DNA from: Gammaproteobacteria bacterium
GTDB taxonomy: Bacteria > Pseudomonadota > Gammaproteobacteria > Chromatiales > Chromatiaceae
Direction: 5' to 3'
Assembly: GCA_013041975.1 (NCBI GenBank)
Contig: JABDQZ010000065.1
Location: 1-40,017 of the forward strand
DNA length: 40,017 nt
The position numbers were made by a program, and so were the translations under genes. Shown here one piece after another: positions 33,630 to 40,017 of the stretch. The notes beneath the pieces are model-generated. The model searched no databases. It had not been told where the DNA came from and was given only the letters and a program-made list of their open reading frames with translations. Numbering within the stretch: the first letter of the stretch is position 1; the number at the start of each line of letters is the position of its first letter.

Positions 33630-35123
33630 CTATTCTCCCTTGCAGCCATGAGCCGTCAAACCGGCCTCTGCCACGGCAACTGCGCGGAATACAGCCCGAC
33701 TCTTGTTCATGGTTTCTTTCCATTCAAGGTCTGGAATCGAGTCAGCGACAATACCGGCTCCTGCCTGCATATGTAATGTGCCATCCTTGATGACAGCTGT
33801 TCGAATCGCAATCGCGGTATCCATGTTGCCAGACCACGAGAGATAACCGACCGCACCGGAATAAATGCCCCGTTTAACCGGTTCCAGCTCATCAATGATT
33901 TCCATAGCCCTGATTTTTGGCGCACCGGAAACTGTACCTGCCGGAAAAGTAGCCCGCAGCACATCCATGGCGGACATGCCTTTCTTCAACTCGCCAATCA
34001 CATTGGAAACAATATGCATAACATGGGAATAGCGCTCAACCACCATTTTATCGGTGAGTTTAACGCTGCCAATTTCAGCCACTCTGCCCGTATCATTACG
34101 ACCCAGGTCAATCAGCATCAGATGTTCTGCCAGTTCTTTAGGATCTGCCAGCAACTCTTCTTCCATCGCCAGGTCTTCCTGTTCGGTATAACCACGTCGG
34201 CGCGTACCGGCAATTGGCCTGACGGTGACGGTATCATCCTCGAGACGAACCAGGATTTCCGGCGATGAACCGACAATCTGGAAATCATCCAGGTTCAGGA
34301 AATACATGTAGGGCGATGGATTCAGGCCACGCAGTGCACGATACAGGTCAAGCGGCCTTGAGGTATAAGGTATCGACAGACGCTGTGACAGTACGACCTG
34401 CATACAGTCGCCTTCAAGAATATATTCCTTAATGCGTTCTACTGCCTGCTTGAAACCTTGTTCGGTAAAGCCTGAAACAAAATCAGCCTCGTCCACCAGG
34501 CGGCATTCAACCTGGTCTATGCGCTCAAGTGGCTGATGCATCTGGTCAATAATATCATTCAGACGATTCTGGCAGGATTCAAAGGTATCACCTCTTTCAG
34601 GCTCGGCATGAACAACAACAAACATGCGACCACTGAGATTATCGAAAACAACGACTTCATCGGAAACCATCAACAAAATATCTGGTGCACCGATCAGATC
34701 TGGATTAGGGCAATTTTTCAGTTTTGGCTCAATATAACGAACCGTATCGTAACCAAAATACCCCACTAAACCTCCAAAAAATCGCGGTAAACCATCTAGT
34801 TCAGCCACATTGAACTGACTTTGCAGGGAATCAATAAATGAAATAGGGTCTTCGACCGACTCTTCGGATATTATTTTGCCATTTTCCGCTAAAACAACTG
34901 AACTCCCTGAAATCTTGTAAATTCTAGATGCAGGAAGCCCTATAATGGAGTATCTACCCCATTTTTCACCACCTTGAACCGATTCGAACAGGTATGAATA
35001 AGGGCCATCGGCCAGCTTGAGGTAAACGCTTAACGGCGTTTCGAGATCGGCCAGCACATCACAGACGACCGGGATACGGTTGTAACCTTGTGCAGCCAGA
35101 GTTTCAAATTGTTTGGAATCCAC
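33630..35123 (-). CDS. trpE: Anthranilate synthase component I
   Basis: Converts chorismate and ammonia to anthranilate, the first committed step to tryptophan. The 497-residue product is the normal length. The N-terminal part carries the feedback-inhibition region: the LLES-type element appears as SYLFESVQGGEKWGRYSIIG. The chorismate-binding C-terminal part shows EGDCMQVVLSQR, SPEILVRLEDDTVTVRPIAGTRRRG, IDLGRNDTGRVA, RYSHVMHIVSNVIGEL, FPAGTVSGAPKIRAME and QAGAGIVADS. The start codon is GTG (35121-35123) with GGAG about 10 bases upstream. First of trpE-trpG-trpD. The 230-bp leader shows no convincing Trp-codon attenuator. Confidence 0.96.
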   Translation of the reverse strand: MDSKQFETLAAQGYNRIPVVCDVLADLETPLSVYLKLADGPYSYLFESVQGGEKWGRYSIIGLPASRIYKISGSSVVLAENGKIISEESVEDPISFIDSLQSQFNVAELDGLPRFFGGLVGYFGYDTVRYIEPKLKNCPNPDLIGAPDILLMVSDEVVVFDNLSGRMFVVVHAEPERGDTFESCQNRLNDIIDQMHQPLERIDQVECRLVDEADFVSGFTEQGFKQAVERIKEYILEGDCMQVVLSQRLSIPYTSRPLDLYRALRGLNPSPYMYFLNLDDFQIVGSSPEILVRLEDDTVTVRPIAGTRRRGYTEQEDLAMEEELLADPKELAEHLMLIDLGRNDTGRVAEIGSVKLTDKMVVERYSHVMHIVSNVIGELKKGMSAMDVLRATFPAGTVSGAPKIRAMEIIDELEPVKRGIYSGAVGYLSWSGNMDTAIAIRTAVIKDGTLHMQAGAGIVADSIPDLEWKETMNKSRAVFRAVAVAEAGLTAHGCKGE

Positions 35124-35295
35124 GAGAGACTATCTCCACAAATCAGGTAAAAAGATGGGTTCAGGCACAAACTAGCCCGCAACGCCATCGATTTGACGCG
35201 ATCTTACCTGCAATGAGATCTCGCATATTCATACCGAAAGCTTAACGCGTAATAAAAAATAATGGAACGGAAAAAGCCGTATAAATGGGCATAAC

Positions 35296-35325
35296 TTGAC
35301 TTATATTAGAATTTGATAATATAAT
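35296..35325 (+). promoter_or_regulatory. Strong sigma-70 promoter for the small secreted protein
   Basis: TTGACT (35296-35301) and a perfect TATAAT (35320-35325) are separated by 18 bp in a very AT-rich stretch, followed by GGAG (35342-35345) 8 bases before the ATG at 35354. This is the best promoter match in the window. Confidence 0.7.
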
Positions 35326-35353
35326 TGATAAAAATCAATTTGGAGATAGTGCC

Positions 35354-35695
35354 ATGAAAGTCCTGATTGCCCTGCTCGCACTACTGCTGATCAACCCGGT
35401 ATCAGCAGAAACCTCCTTAAGCTATCACCAACTTGGGGCGTTGAAAGTCCGGCTGGAAAACGCTGCGCGACAGTTCCTGAGAAACTCCAGTGAAGCCGAA
35501 GTTGAGTTCAGATATGAACAGAGGCAGTCTCTTGAGCGGCGCAACTTCATTAGCAATCATCGCCTGCACAACGGAAAACTGGAACAGGTTTACTGCTACA
35601 GGATTATCTATCGGAAAACAGCGGACGGACGGTTACAATATGAGATCGAGTCTCGCACTGCAATCAATGGCAAATTAGAGAAACTCAGAGTTTAA
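35354..35695 (+). CDS. Small secreted protein of unknown function
   Basis: A 113-residue protein with a textbook signal peptide (KVLIALLALLLINPVSA, cleavage before ETS). The mature part is about 95 residues, rich in Arg, Glu and Asn, with a predicted helix (LGALKVRLENAARQFLRN) and then alternating beta-type segments (EVEFRYEQRQ, YCYRIIYRK, LQYEIESRT). It has one Cys, so no internal disulfide. I do not recognise the family. It has its own strong promoter and a good SD, which suggests a well-expressed monocistronic gene. The stop abuts the stop of the minus-strand membrane protein. Confidence 0.75.
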   Translation: MKVLIALLALLLINPVSAETSLSYHQLGALKVRLENAARQFLRNSSEAEVEFRYEQRQSLERRNFISNHRLHNGKLEQVYCYRIIYRKTADGRLQYEIESRTAINGKLEKLRV

Positions 35696-36100
35696 CTATT
35701 CACCGCCCAACGCAAAGTCTCTTCTTGCAGCAACAATCGAAACGGTAAATCCTGCAATGACATCTATCAGCGACATAAGTCCCAGAATAAAGAAAGTAGA
35801 CGTTCCACAGTCCTTAACCACCAGAAATTCGATCAGAAACAGAACAAAAACCACCATAGACAAGCTGTGGTCTATGACTGAAGAAACCCCGGTTCTTGTC
35901 GATTTGAATACCTCGATGTACAGAACAATCACCCCGAGTATGATATAGAGATCACTGACCGTGAAGGACCACTGGGCTCCGGATACCAGTCCTACTGAAT
36001 ACACCTCGGCTGCCAGTTTAGCATTGATATCACCGGTCAACATGGTGATGTTGTAGGCTACCAGTAATACGACAAACAGGGGAATTGCACGAAAAAACAT
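35696..36100 (-). CDS. Four-helix integral membrane protein of unknown function
   Basis: A 134-residue, very hydrophobic protein with about four membrane helices (roughly 5-22, 48-66, 78-96, 100-122). One loop (EVFKSTRTGVSSVIDHS) carries charged residues, and the C-terminus is short and charged (AARRDFALGGE). No catalytic motif is visible and I cannot name the family. It lies 53 bp downstream of gph in the same direction, so it may be read from the rpe/gph side. With the small secreted protein it separates gph from trpE, which are often neighbours in proteobacteria. Confidence 0.75.
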   Translation of the reverse strand: MFFRAIPLFVVLLVAYNITMLTGDINAKLAAEVYSVGLVSGAQWSFTVSDLYIILGVIVLYIEVFKSTRTGVSSVIDHSLSMVVFVLFLIEFLVVKDCGTSTFFILGLMSLIDVIAGFTVSIVAARRDFALGGE

Positions 36101-36153
36101 TAGATTATCCTGTGGAAAACTTATTTACAGGCATATTAACGTTTAATGCCCGG

Positions 36154-36819
36154 TTAGAGAACCTCTTTCAGTTCTGCCATGGAATCAATCACCAGGTCGG
36201 GATTGTAGCTACGGATATCCTCGCCATGATTGTAGCCGTAGCTCATACAGATAATCTGAAAACCTGCAGCTCTTGCCGCTTTGACATCACTTTGCGAATC
36301 ACCCAGCATCAACGAATCACCCGCAGTCACACCCAGTTTTTCGGCAGCATGCAGCAATGGCTGTGGATCAGGCTTTTTCACTGGCAAGGTGTCGCCGGAA
36401 ACGACGATGCCAAAAGCGTCACGAATGCCAAGTTGCTCCAGAATTGGCAAAGTGAACTGTTCGGCCTTGTTGGTCACACAGCCGAGTTTGTAGCCCTGTG
36501 ACTGCATGTAGGCAATACCTTCTTCAACTCCGGGGTAGAGAACAGAGCGCTTGCAGGTGTTTTCAGCATAGAGATCCAGAAATACCGGATAGGCCTGTTC
36601 AAAAGAGGCATCATCCGGTTCTCCGTCGAGCTGTCCGATAAGGGCACGGCGCACCAGCCGCTCAACACCATTACCAACCCAGTCTCTGACTTTGGTTTCA
36701 CCATGGGTTTCACGCCCAATGGTCTTCATCATTTCATCAACGCACCAGGCCAGGTCAGGTACGCTGTCAACGAGTGTGCCATCAACATCGATAAGCACCA
36801 TTTTTGGTTTCTTGATCAT
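36154..36819 (-). CDS. gph: Phosphoglycolate phosphatase
   Basis: HAD-superfamily hydrolase that removes 2-phosphoglycolate from DNA repair or from RuBisCO oxygenation. The 221-residue product has DVDGTLVDSVPDL (motif I, nucleophile Asp), a helical cap (about 15-85), GCVTNKAEQF (motif II Thr), a KKPDP Lys (motif III) and MLGDSQSDVKAA (motif IV Asp). Its place between rpe and the trp genes is the classic proteobacterial gph position, which supports the name over other HAD phosphatases. No SD is obvious, and an intrinsic terminator ends only 18 bases upstream of the ATG, so its expression must come from read-through or an embedded promoter. Confidence 0.9.
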   Translation of the reverse strand: MIKKPKMVLIDVDGTLVDSVPDLAWCVDEMMKTIGRETHGETKVRDWVGNGVERLVRRALIGQLDGEPDDASFEQAYPVFLDLYAENTCKRSVLYPGVEEGIAYMQSQGYKLGCVTNKAEQFTLPILEQLGIRDAFGIVVSGDTLPVKKPDPQPLLHAAEKLGVTAGDSLMLGDSQSDVKAARAAGFQIICMSYGYNHGEDIRSYNPDLVIDSMAELKEVL

Positions 36820-36837
36820 AACTACGTATTTTGCATA

Positions 36838-36871
36838 AAAAACGGGCTTACCATTCAGTAAGCCCGTTTTT
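36838..36871 (-). terminator. Intrinsic terminator after rpe
   Basis: 13-bp perfect stem (36838-36850 with 36859-36871; core ACGGGCTTA/TAAGCCCGT) with an 8-base loop. The minus-strand RNA ends in a run of six U, so it works as an intrinsic terminator about 42 bases after the rpe stop. The flanking A and T runs make it potentially bidirectional. It is the only convincing intrinsic terminator in the window. Confidence 0.88.
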
Positions 36872-36912
36872 AAATGAGTTTTCAGATTTGAAAAATGGCC
36901 TTGCTTAAGGGG

Positions 36913-37602
36913 TTATACCTTTGCCATTTCATCGCGCATTTTCTGAATGATACTGTCATATTTGTTGGCATCATCTTCATTGCGACCACCGAAAATACCT
37001 GACCCGGAAACAAAGGTATCAGCGCCTGCGGCCTTGATTTCACCAATGTTATCAGCTTTTACGCCGCCATCAATTTCCAGGCGGATATCCAGTCCGGAAT
37101 CATCGATAATCTTGCGCGCCTGACGCAGCTTGTCCATGGTTGCAGGTATAAAGCTCTGACCGCCGAAACCGGGGTTTACGGACATCAGCAGCACCATATC
37201 TATTTTGTCCAGAACATAGTCCAGGTGGGACAATGGCGTGGCAGGGTTAAAAACCAGGCCGGCTTTACAGCCTTCAGCTTTGATCAGCTGCAGCGTACGA
37301 TCGATATGACCCGAAGCTTCCGGGTGGAAGGTGATGTAGCTCGCTCCAGCCTGGGCAAAATCACCCACGATACGATCAACCGGGCTGACCATCAAATGCA
37401 CATCAATATCTGCGGTAATGCCATGCTTTCGCAGGGCATCACAAACCAGAGGACCAATGGTCAGGTTGGGCACGTAATGATTATCCATCACGTCAAAATG
37501 AATGATATCGGCACCTGAGGCCAAAACATTGTCACATTCTTCACCCAGCATGGCGAAGTCGGCTGAAAGGATGGATGGTGCAATCAGATCGTCTGAAGCC
37601 AT
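36913..37602 (-). CDS. rpe: Ribulose-phosphate 3-epimerase
   Basis: Interconverts ribulose-5-phosphate and xylulose-5-phosphate in the pentose phosphate (and, where present, Calvin) cycle. The roughly 229-residue TIM barrel shows IAPSILSADFAMLGEE, IHFDVMDNHYVPNLTIGP (metal-binding His and Asp), DVHLMVSPVDRIV, SYITFHPEASGHI, MSVNPGFGGQSFIP and EIDGGVKADNIGEIKAAGADTFVSGSGIFG. Start choice: AGGAG touches the first ATG (37606-37608) with no spacing but lies 6 bases before the second ATG (37600-37602), so I use the second. An intrinsic terminator follows. Confidence 0.96.
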   Translation of the reverse strand: MASDDLIAPSILSADFAMLGEECDNVLASGADIIHFDVMDNHYVPNLTIGPLVCDALRKHGITADIDVHLMVSPVDRIVGDFAQAGASYITFHPEASGHIDRTLQLIKAEGCKAGLVFNPATPLSHLDYVLDKIDMVLLMSVNPGFGGQSFIPATMDKLRQARKIIDDSGLDIRLEIDGGVKADNIGEIKAAGADTFVSGSGIFGGRNEDDANKYDSIIQKMRDEMAKV

Positions 37603-37686
37603 GGTCATCTCCTGATATAATGCTAAAGAATTCGAGAGGGCGACTGTACATCAAGCAAATATTTTTTTCAGCAATCAGGATCAATA

Positions 37687-38493
37687 ATGACAAAAAAAAC
37701 CGGCTGGCTGTTTCTTGTGGTCTCATTGCTGCCTTTTCTGCCGCTTGCCATTCAGGCCTCCAATACGGCTGAAGAAGACCGTATTCAGGCAGAAATCCGC
37801 AAACAGCTGAAACAGGGTGAAATCATTGAGCTTGATGCTGATGGACAGCAATTTATCGGAATTTATCAAAAATCAGCCCTGCCGGTCACACAGGGTGGTG
37901 TACTGATATTTCACGGCCTTGACCAGAATCCAGACTCGCCATCCGTTATCAAACCCATACGAAACCTTCTGACCAAAAGTGGCTGGGATACACTCGCATT
38001 GCAAATGCCCATTCCGTCCATGGACAGTAGTGGAACCATATTTCCTGAACTTGAGGTGGTTTATGCCGTGCTTGCCAGCGAGGCTATCGCCAGGATCAAT
38101 GCAGCAGTGAAGTTCTTCGAGGACAAGGAAAACAACAACCTGGCCATCGTCGGTCACGGTCTGGGAGCGAACATGGCCGTTAGCTACCTCACCACTGCCC
38201 CTGCAAAAAAATTCCAGGCACTGATCACCATCAGCATGAATCACAAGCAACCTGCCAACTTTGCTGCAAGTCTGTCTCAATTAAAATTGCCAGTGATTGA
38301 TATTTATGGCTCGAGAGATATCCGGCCTGTTATTTCAGGTGCAGACTCGCGCAAGCAAGCGATAGTCGTTGATGCTGAAAATAGCTACTTCAGACAGAGT
38401 CTGATCGAAGGCGCTAATCATTATTACACCGGGCTTGAGCCTGAACTGGTCAGCACTGTCAGGGCCTGGCTGAAAAAAACATCCCCCGACTAG
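37687..38493 (+). CDS. DUF3530-family secreted alpha/beta-hydrolase-like protein
   Basis: A 268-residue protein with a signal peptide (GWLFLVVSLLPFLPLAIQA). The alpha/beta-hydrolase layout is clear: GVLIFHGLDQNPD (oxyanion-strand region), GWDTLALQMPIP, NLAIVGHGLGANMAV (elbow), LPVIDIYGSRD (acid) and EGANHYYTG (His). The nucleophile position in the elbow is Gly158, not Ser, so the classical triad is incomplete. This agrees with my memory of GHGxGA in DUF3530 proteins. It is probably a periplasmic or envelope-associated protein, catalytic or binding. Divergent from rpe; its stop shares CTAG with the convergent SPOR gene. Confidence 0.82.
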   Translation: MTKKTGWLFLVVSLLPFLPLAIQASNTAEEDRIQAEIRKQLKQGEIIELDADGQQFIGIYQKSALPVTQGGVLIFHGLDQNPDSPSVIKPIRNLLTKSGWDTLALQMPIPSMDSSGTIFPELEVVYAVLASEAIARINAAVKFFEDKENNNLAIVGHGLGANMAVSYLTTAPAKKFQALITISMNHKQPANFAASLSQLKLPVIDIYGSRDIRPVISGADSRKQAIVVDAENSYFRQSLIEGANHYYTGLEPELVSTVRAWLKKTSPD

Positions 38494-39083
38494 CTTTTGA
38501 CCTGCACAACCAGGGAATTGATGCGGTTTTTCTGAAGCATTGAGCGCTTGGCATTGAGTTCCTTTTTGCTTGGTATCGGCGGTGTCATCACCCGGTAATA
38601 GATACCACCCTGCCTGATATTCACCTTCTGTATCTCTGCCTCCACGCCCAGAAGAGCAAGACGCGCCTTTTGTCGGTCAGCGTCAGACATTTTCTTGAAA
38701 GAGCCAACCTGCAAGCGATAACTGACCTTGTCACTGATTTCTACAGACGTTTCCGGCTCATCATCCATCACTGGAATGACAGTTTCATCATCACTGATAA
38801 TCACTTCCATTTCGGGAAGAATGCGGTAGAAATCAAAACGGGGACGCTCCGGCTCTTGCTCATCCGTTGTCTGAGTTTTGCCGGCTAGCTGCTTGCTGGA
38901 ACTGCCGGCTGCAAGATAATCAGGTATCACCAGCTCAGTACCTGGAGGGGTGAGCACGATCCAGCCAACCGCAACAAGCACTGCGCCGAGCAAAAAACCG
39001 TAAAAAAAAGGTACCCAGCCTGGAACGGGAGGCTTGTTGGGTTTTACCTGTGGCTCAACCCGTTTTCGATAATCTCTGGTCAT
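38490..39083 (-). CDS. FtsN-like SPOR-domain membrane protein
   Basis: A 197-residue bitopic inner-membrane protein. It has a short basic cytoplasmic tail (MTRDYRKRVEPQVKPNKPP), one membrane helix (about 23-45), and a periplasmic linker with RPRFDFYRILPEMEV, the motif typical of FtsN-like proteins. A C-terminal SPOR domain follows (about 118-195; SYRLQVGSFKKMSDADRQKARLALLGVEAEIQKV and YYRVMTPP). SPOR domains bind glycan strands stripped of stem peptides at the division septum. Its place 12 bp downstream of argS is the usual site of ftsN-like genes in pseudomonads and relatives. I leave the symbol open because essential FtsN activity needs a region I cannot verify. Confidence 0.88.
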   Translation of the reverse strand: MTRDYRKRVEPQVKPNKPPVPGWVPFFYGFLLGAVLVAVGWIVLTPPGTELVIPDYLAAGSSSKQLAGKTQTTDEQEPERPRFDFYRILPEMEVIISDDETVIPVMDDEPETSVEISDKVSYRLQVGSFKKMSDADRQKARLALLGVEAEIQKVNIRQGGIYYRVMTPPIPSKKELNAKRSMLQKNRINSLVVQVKS

Positions 39084-39095
39084 ATATTACGACTG

Positions 39096-40017
39096 CTACA
39101 TCTGTTCCGGCGCAGAAACACCGATCAGGTTCAGGCCATTTCTCAGCACTTCACGTATAGCAAGAATCAGCTTGATGCGGGCATCACGCAGTTTCTCATC
39201 ATCGACCAGGAACTGGGACTTGTTGTAATAGCTGTGAAAATCATTGGCCAGGTCACGCAGATAATGTGTCAGCTGGTGCGGCTCTTCATTCACTGCCGAG
39301 ATCTCGACCACTTCCGGATAACGCGACAATTGTTTCATCAGGACGATTTCATGTTCTTCAGACAATAACTCAAGATTCTTCATACCGGCCGAAGGTTCAA
39401 CTGCCAGCTGTTTTTCGCCCGCCTGACGGATCACCGAACATACCCTGGCATGAGCATACTGTACATAATATACCGGGTTATCGTTGGACTGTGACTTGGC
39501 CAGGTCCAGGTCAAAATCCATGTGCTGCTCACACTTGCGCATGACGTAGAAAAAGCGCGCCGCATCGCGCCCGACTTCCTTGCGCAGTTCTCGCAAGGTC
39601 ACAAACTGCCCCGAACGCGTGGACATTTGAACCTTTTCACCTGAACGATACAAAACAGCAAACTGCACCAGCAAAACATCAAGGCGATCCTTATCCTCAC
39701 CCATGGCTTCCAGAGCCGCTTTCACTCGCGGCACATAACCATGATGATCAGCTCCCCAGACATCAATCACCCGATCAAAGCCGCGCTCCAGCTTTTGCAT
39801 ATGGTACGCAATATCAGAGGCAAAATAGGTCATCTGGCCATTATCACGGATCACTACACGATCCTTTTCATCTCCAAAATCTGTTGACCTGAACCACCAG
39901 GCACCCTCTTTTTCATAAAGATGACCCGCAGCACGCAACTTGTCGATAGCCTTGTTAACTGCGCCTGATTCAACCAGGGACTTTTCAGAGAACCAGTCCT
40001 GATAGGTAATGCCGAAT
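39096..40017 (-). CDS. argS: Arginyl-tRNA synthetase, 5' partial (C-terminal part)
   Basis: The frame is open to the window edge, so the N-terminal half, including the HIGH motif, lies outside; about 306 residues are visible. They match class Ia ArgRS: WWFRSTDFGDEKDRVVIRDNGQMTYFASDIAYH, VWGADHHGYVPRVKAALEAMG, and VQMSTRSGQFVTLRELRKEVGRDAARFFYVMRK (the KMSKS-equivalent loop, here MSTRSG). An anticodon-binding helical domain follows (DNPVYYVQYAHARVCSV and onward) and the family C-terminus APEQM. An internal ATG at 39938 is not the start. The SPOR gene follows 12 bp later. Confidence 0.96.
   Translation of the reverse strand, partial: FGITYQDWFSEKSLVESGAVNKAIDKLRAAGHLYEKEGAWWFRSTDFGDEKDRVVIRDNGQMTYFASDIAYHMQKLERGFDRVIDVWGADHHGYVPRVKAALEAMGEDKDRLDVLLVQFAVLYRSGEKVQMSTRSGQFVTLRELRKEVGRDAARFFYVMRKCEQHMDFDLDLAKSQSNDNPVYYVQYAHARVCSVIRQAGEKQLAVEPSAGMKNLELLSEEHEIVLMKQLSRYPEVVEISAVNEEPHQLTHYLRDLANDFHSYYNKSQFLVDDEKLRDARIKLILAIREVLRNGLNLIGVSAPEQM

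Noticed and set aside
33628..33723. The N-terminal extension of trpG beginning at 33723
   Set aside because: It lies in another frame of the trpE 3' end, has no homology to glutaminases, and a strong SD precedes the ATG at 33627.
35161..35232. A 23-codon minus-strand open frame upstream of trpE containing one Trp codon, a possible trp leader peptide
   Set aside because: It has only one Trp, no adjacent Trp pair, no SD, and I find no convincing alternative terminator/antiterminator stems between it and trpE.

Overview
The window is an ordinary-looking piece of chromosome from a free-living gammaproteobacterium. The evidence is the set of neighbourhoods: lptD-surA-pdxA with apaG-apaH, trpE/G/D/C next to a Crp/Vfr-type regulator, rpe-gph next to trp, a SPOR protein next to argS, and amgK divergent from lptD. 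The Crp homologue has a nearly Vfr-like C-terminus. I see no phage, transposase, CRISPR, tRNA or rRNA. I cannot name a genus; a Chromatiales/Thiotrichales-like or related lineage is only a guess.

Layout. 1-613: end of an alkyltransferase-like (ATL) protein and a small RRM protein. 614-2269: pgi, divergent from a large glycogen operon (2592-13089) with glgC, a GH57 glycosidase, malQ, glgB, glgA and glgP, most of them joined by start/stop overlaps. 13073-20661 (minus): a HIT protein, htpX, metH, a membrane-anchored TAXI-type binding protein and amgK. 20890-25893 (plus): lptD, surA, pdxA. Then a secreted ankyrin protein on the minus strand sits where rsmA is usually found, followed by apaG, apaH and an AIM24-family protein. 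28518-30123: VOC and OsmC proteins divergent from crp/vfr. 30120-35123: trpC, trpD, trpG and trpE on the minus strand, with a CoA-binding protein and greB inserted in the opposite direction between trpD and trpC. 35354-40017: a small secreted protein, a four-helix membrane protein, gph, rpe, a DUF3530 protein, a SPOR protein and the C-terminal part of argS.

How the genes work together. Pgi supplies glucose-6-phosphate/fructose-6-phosphate exchange. GlgC, GlgA and GlgB make glycogen; GlgP, MalQ and the GH57 enzyme remodel or mobilise it. LptD and SurA serve outer-membrane assembly and AmgK serves peptidoglycan recycling. The trp genes carry chorismate towards tryptophan; trpF, trpB and trpA are not in view.

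The most interesting signals are not new protein systems but structural ones. They are a 27-bp perfect inverted-repeat element next to metH, a 21-bp perfect hairpin at the edge of the cassette that splits the trp genes, a long hairpin in the htpX leader, the missing rsmA, and the fact that all eight convergent gene junctions overlap or lie within 4 bp of each other. Several start codons were moved on ribosome-binding-site evidence (RRM, glgA, metH, lptD, ankyrin, apaG, trpG, rpe).
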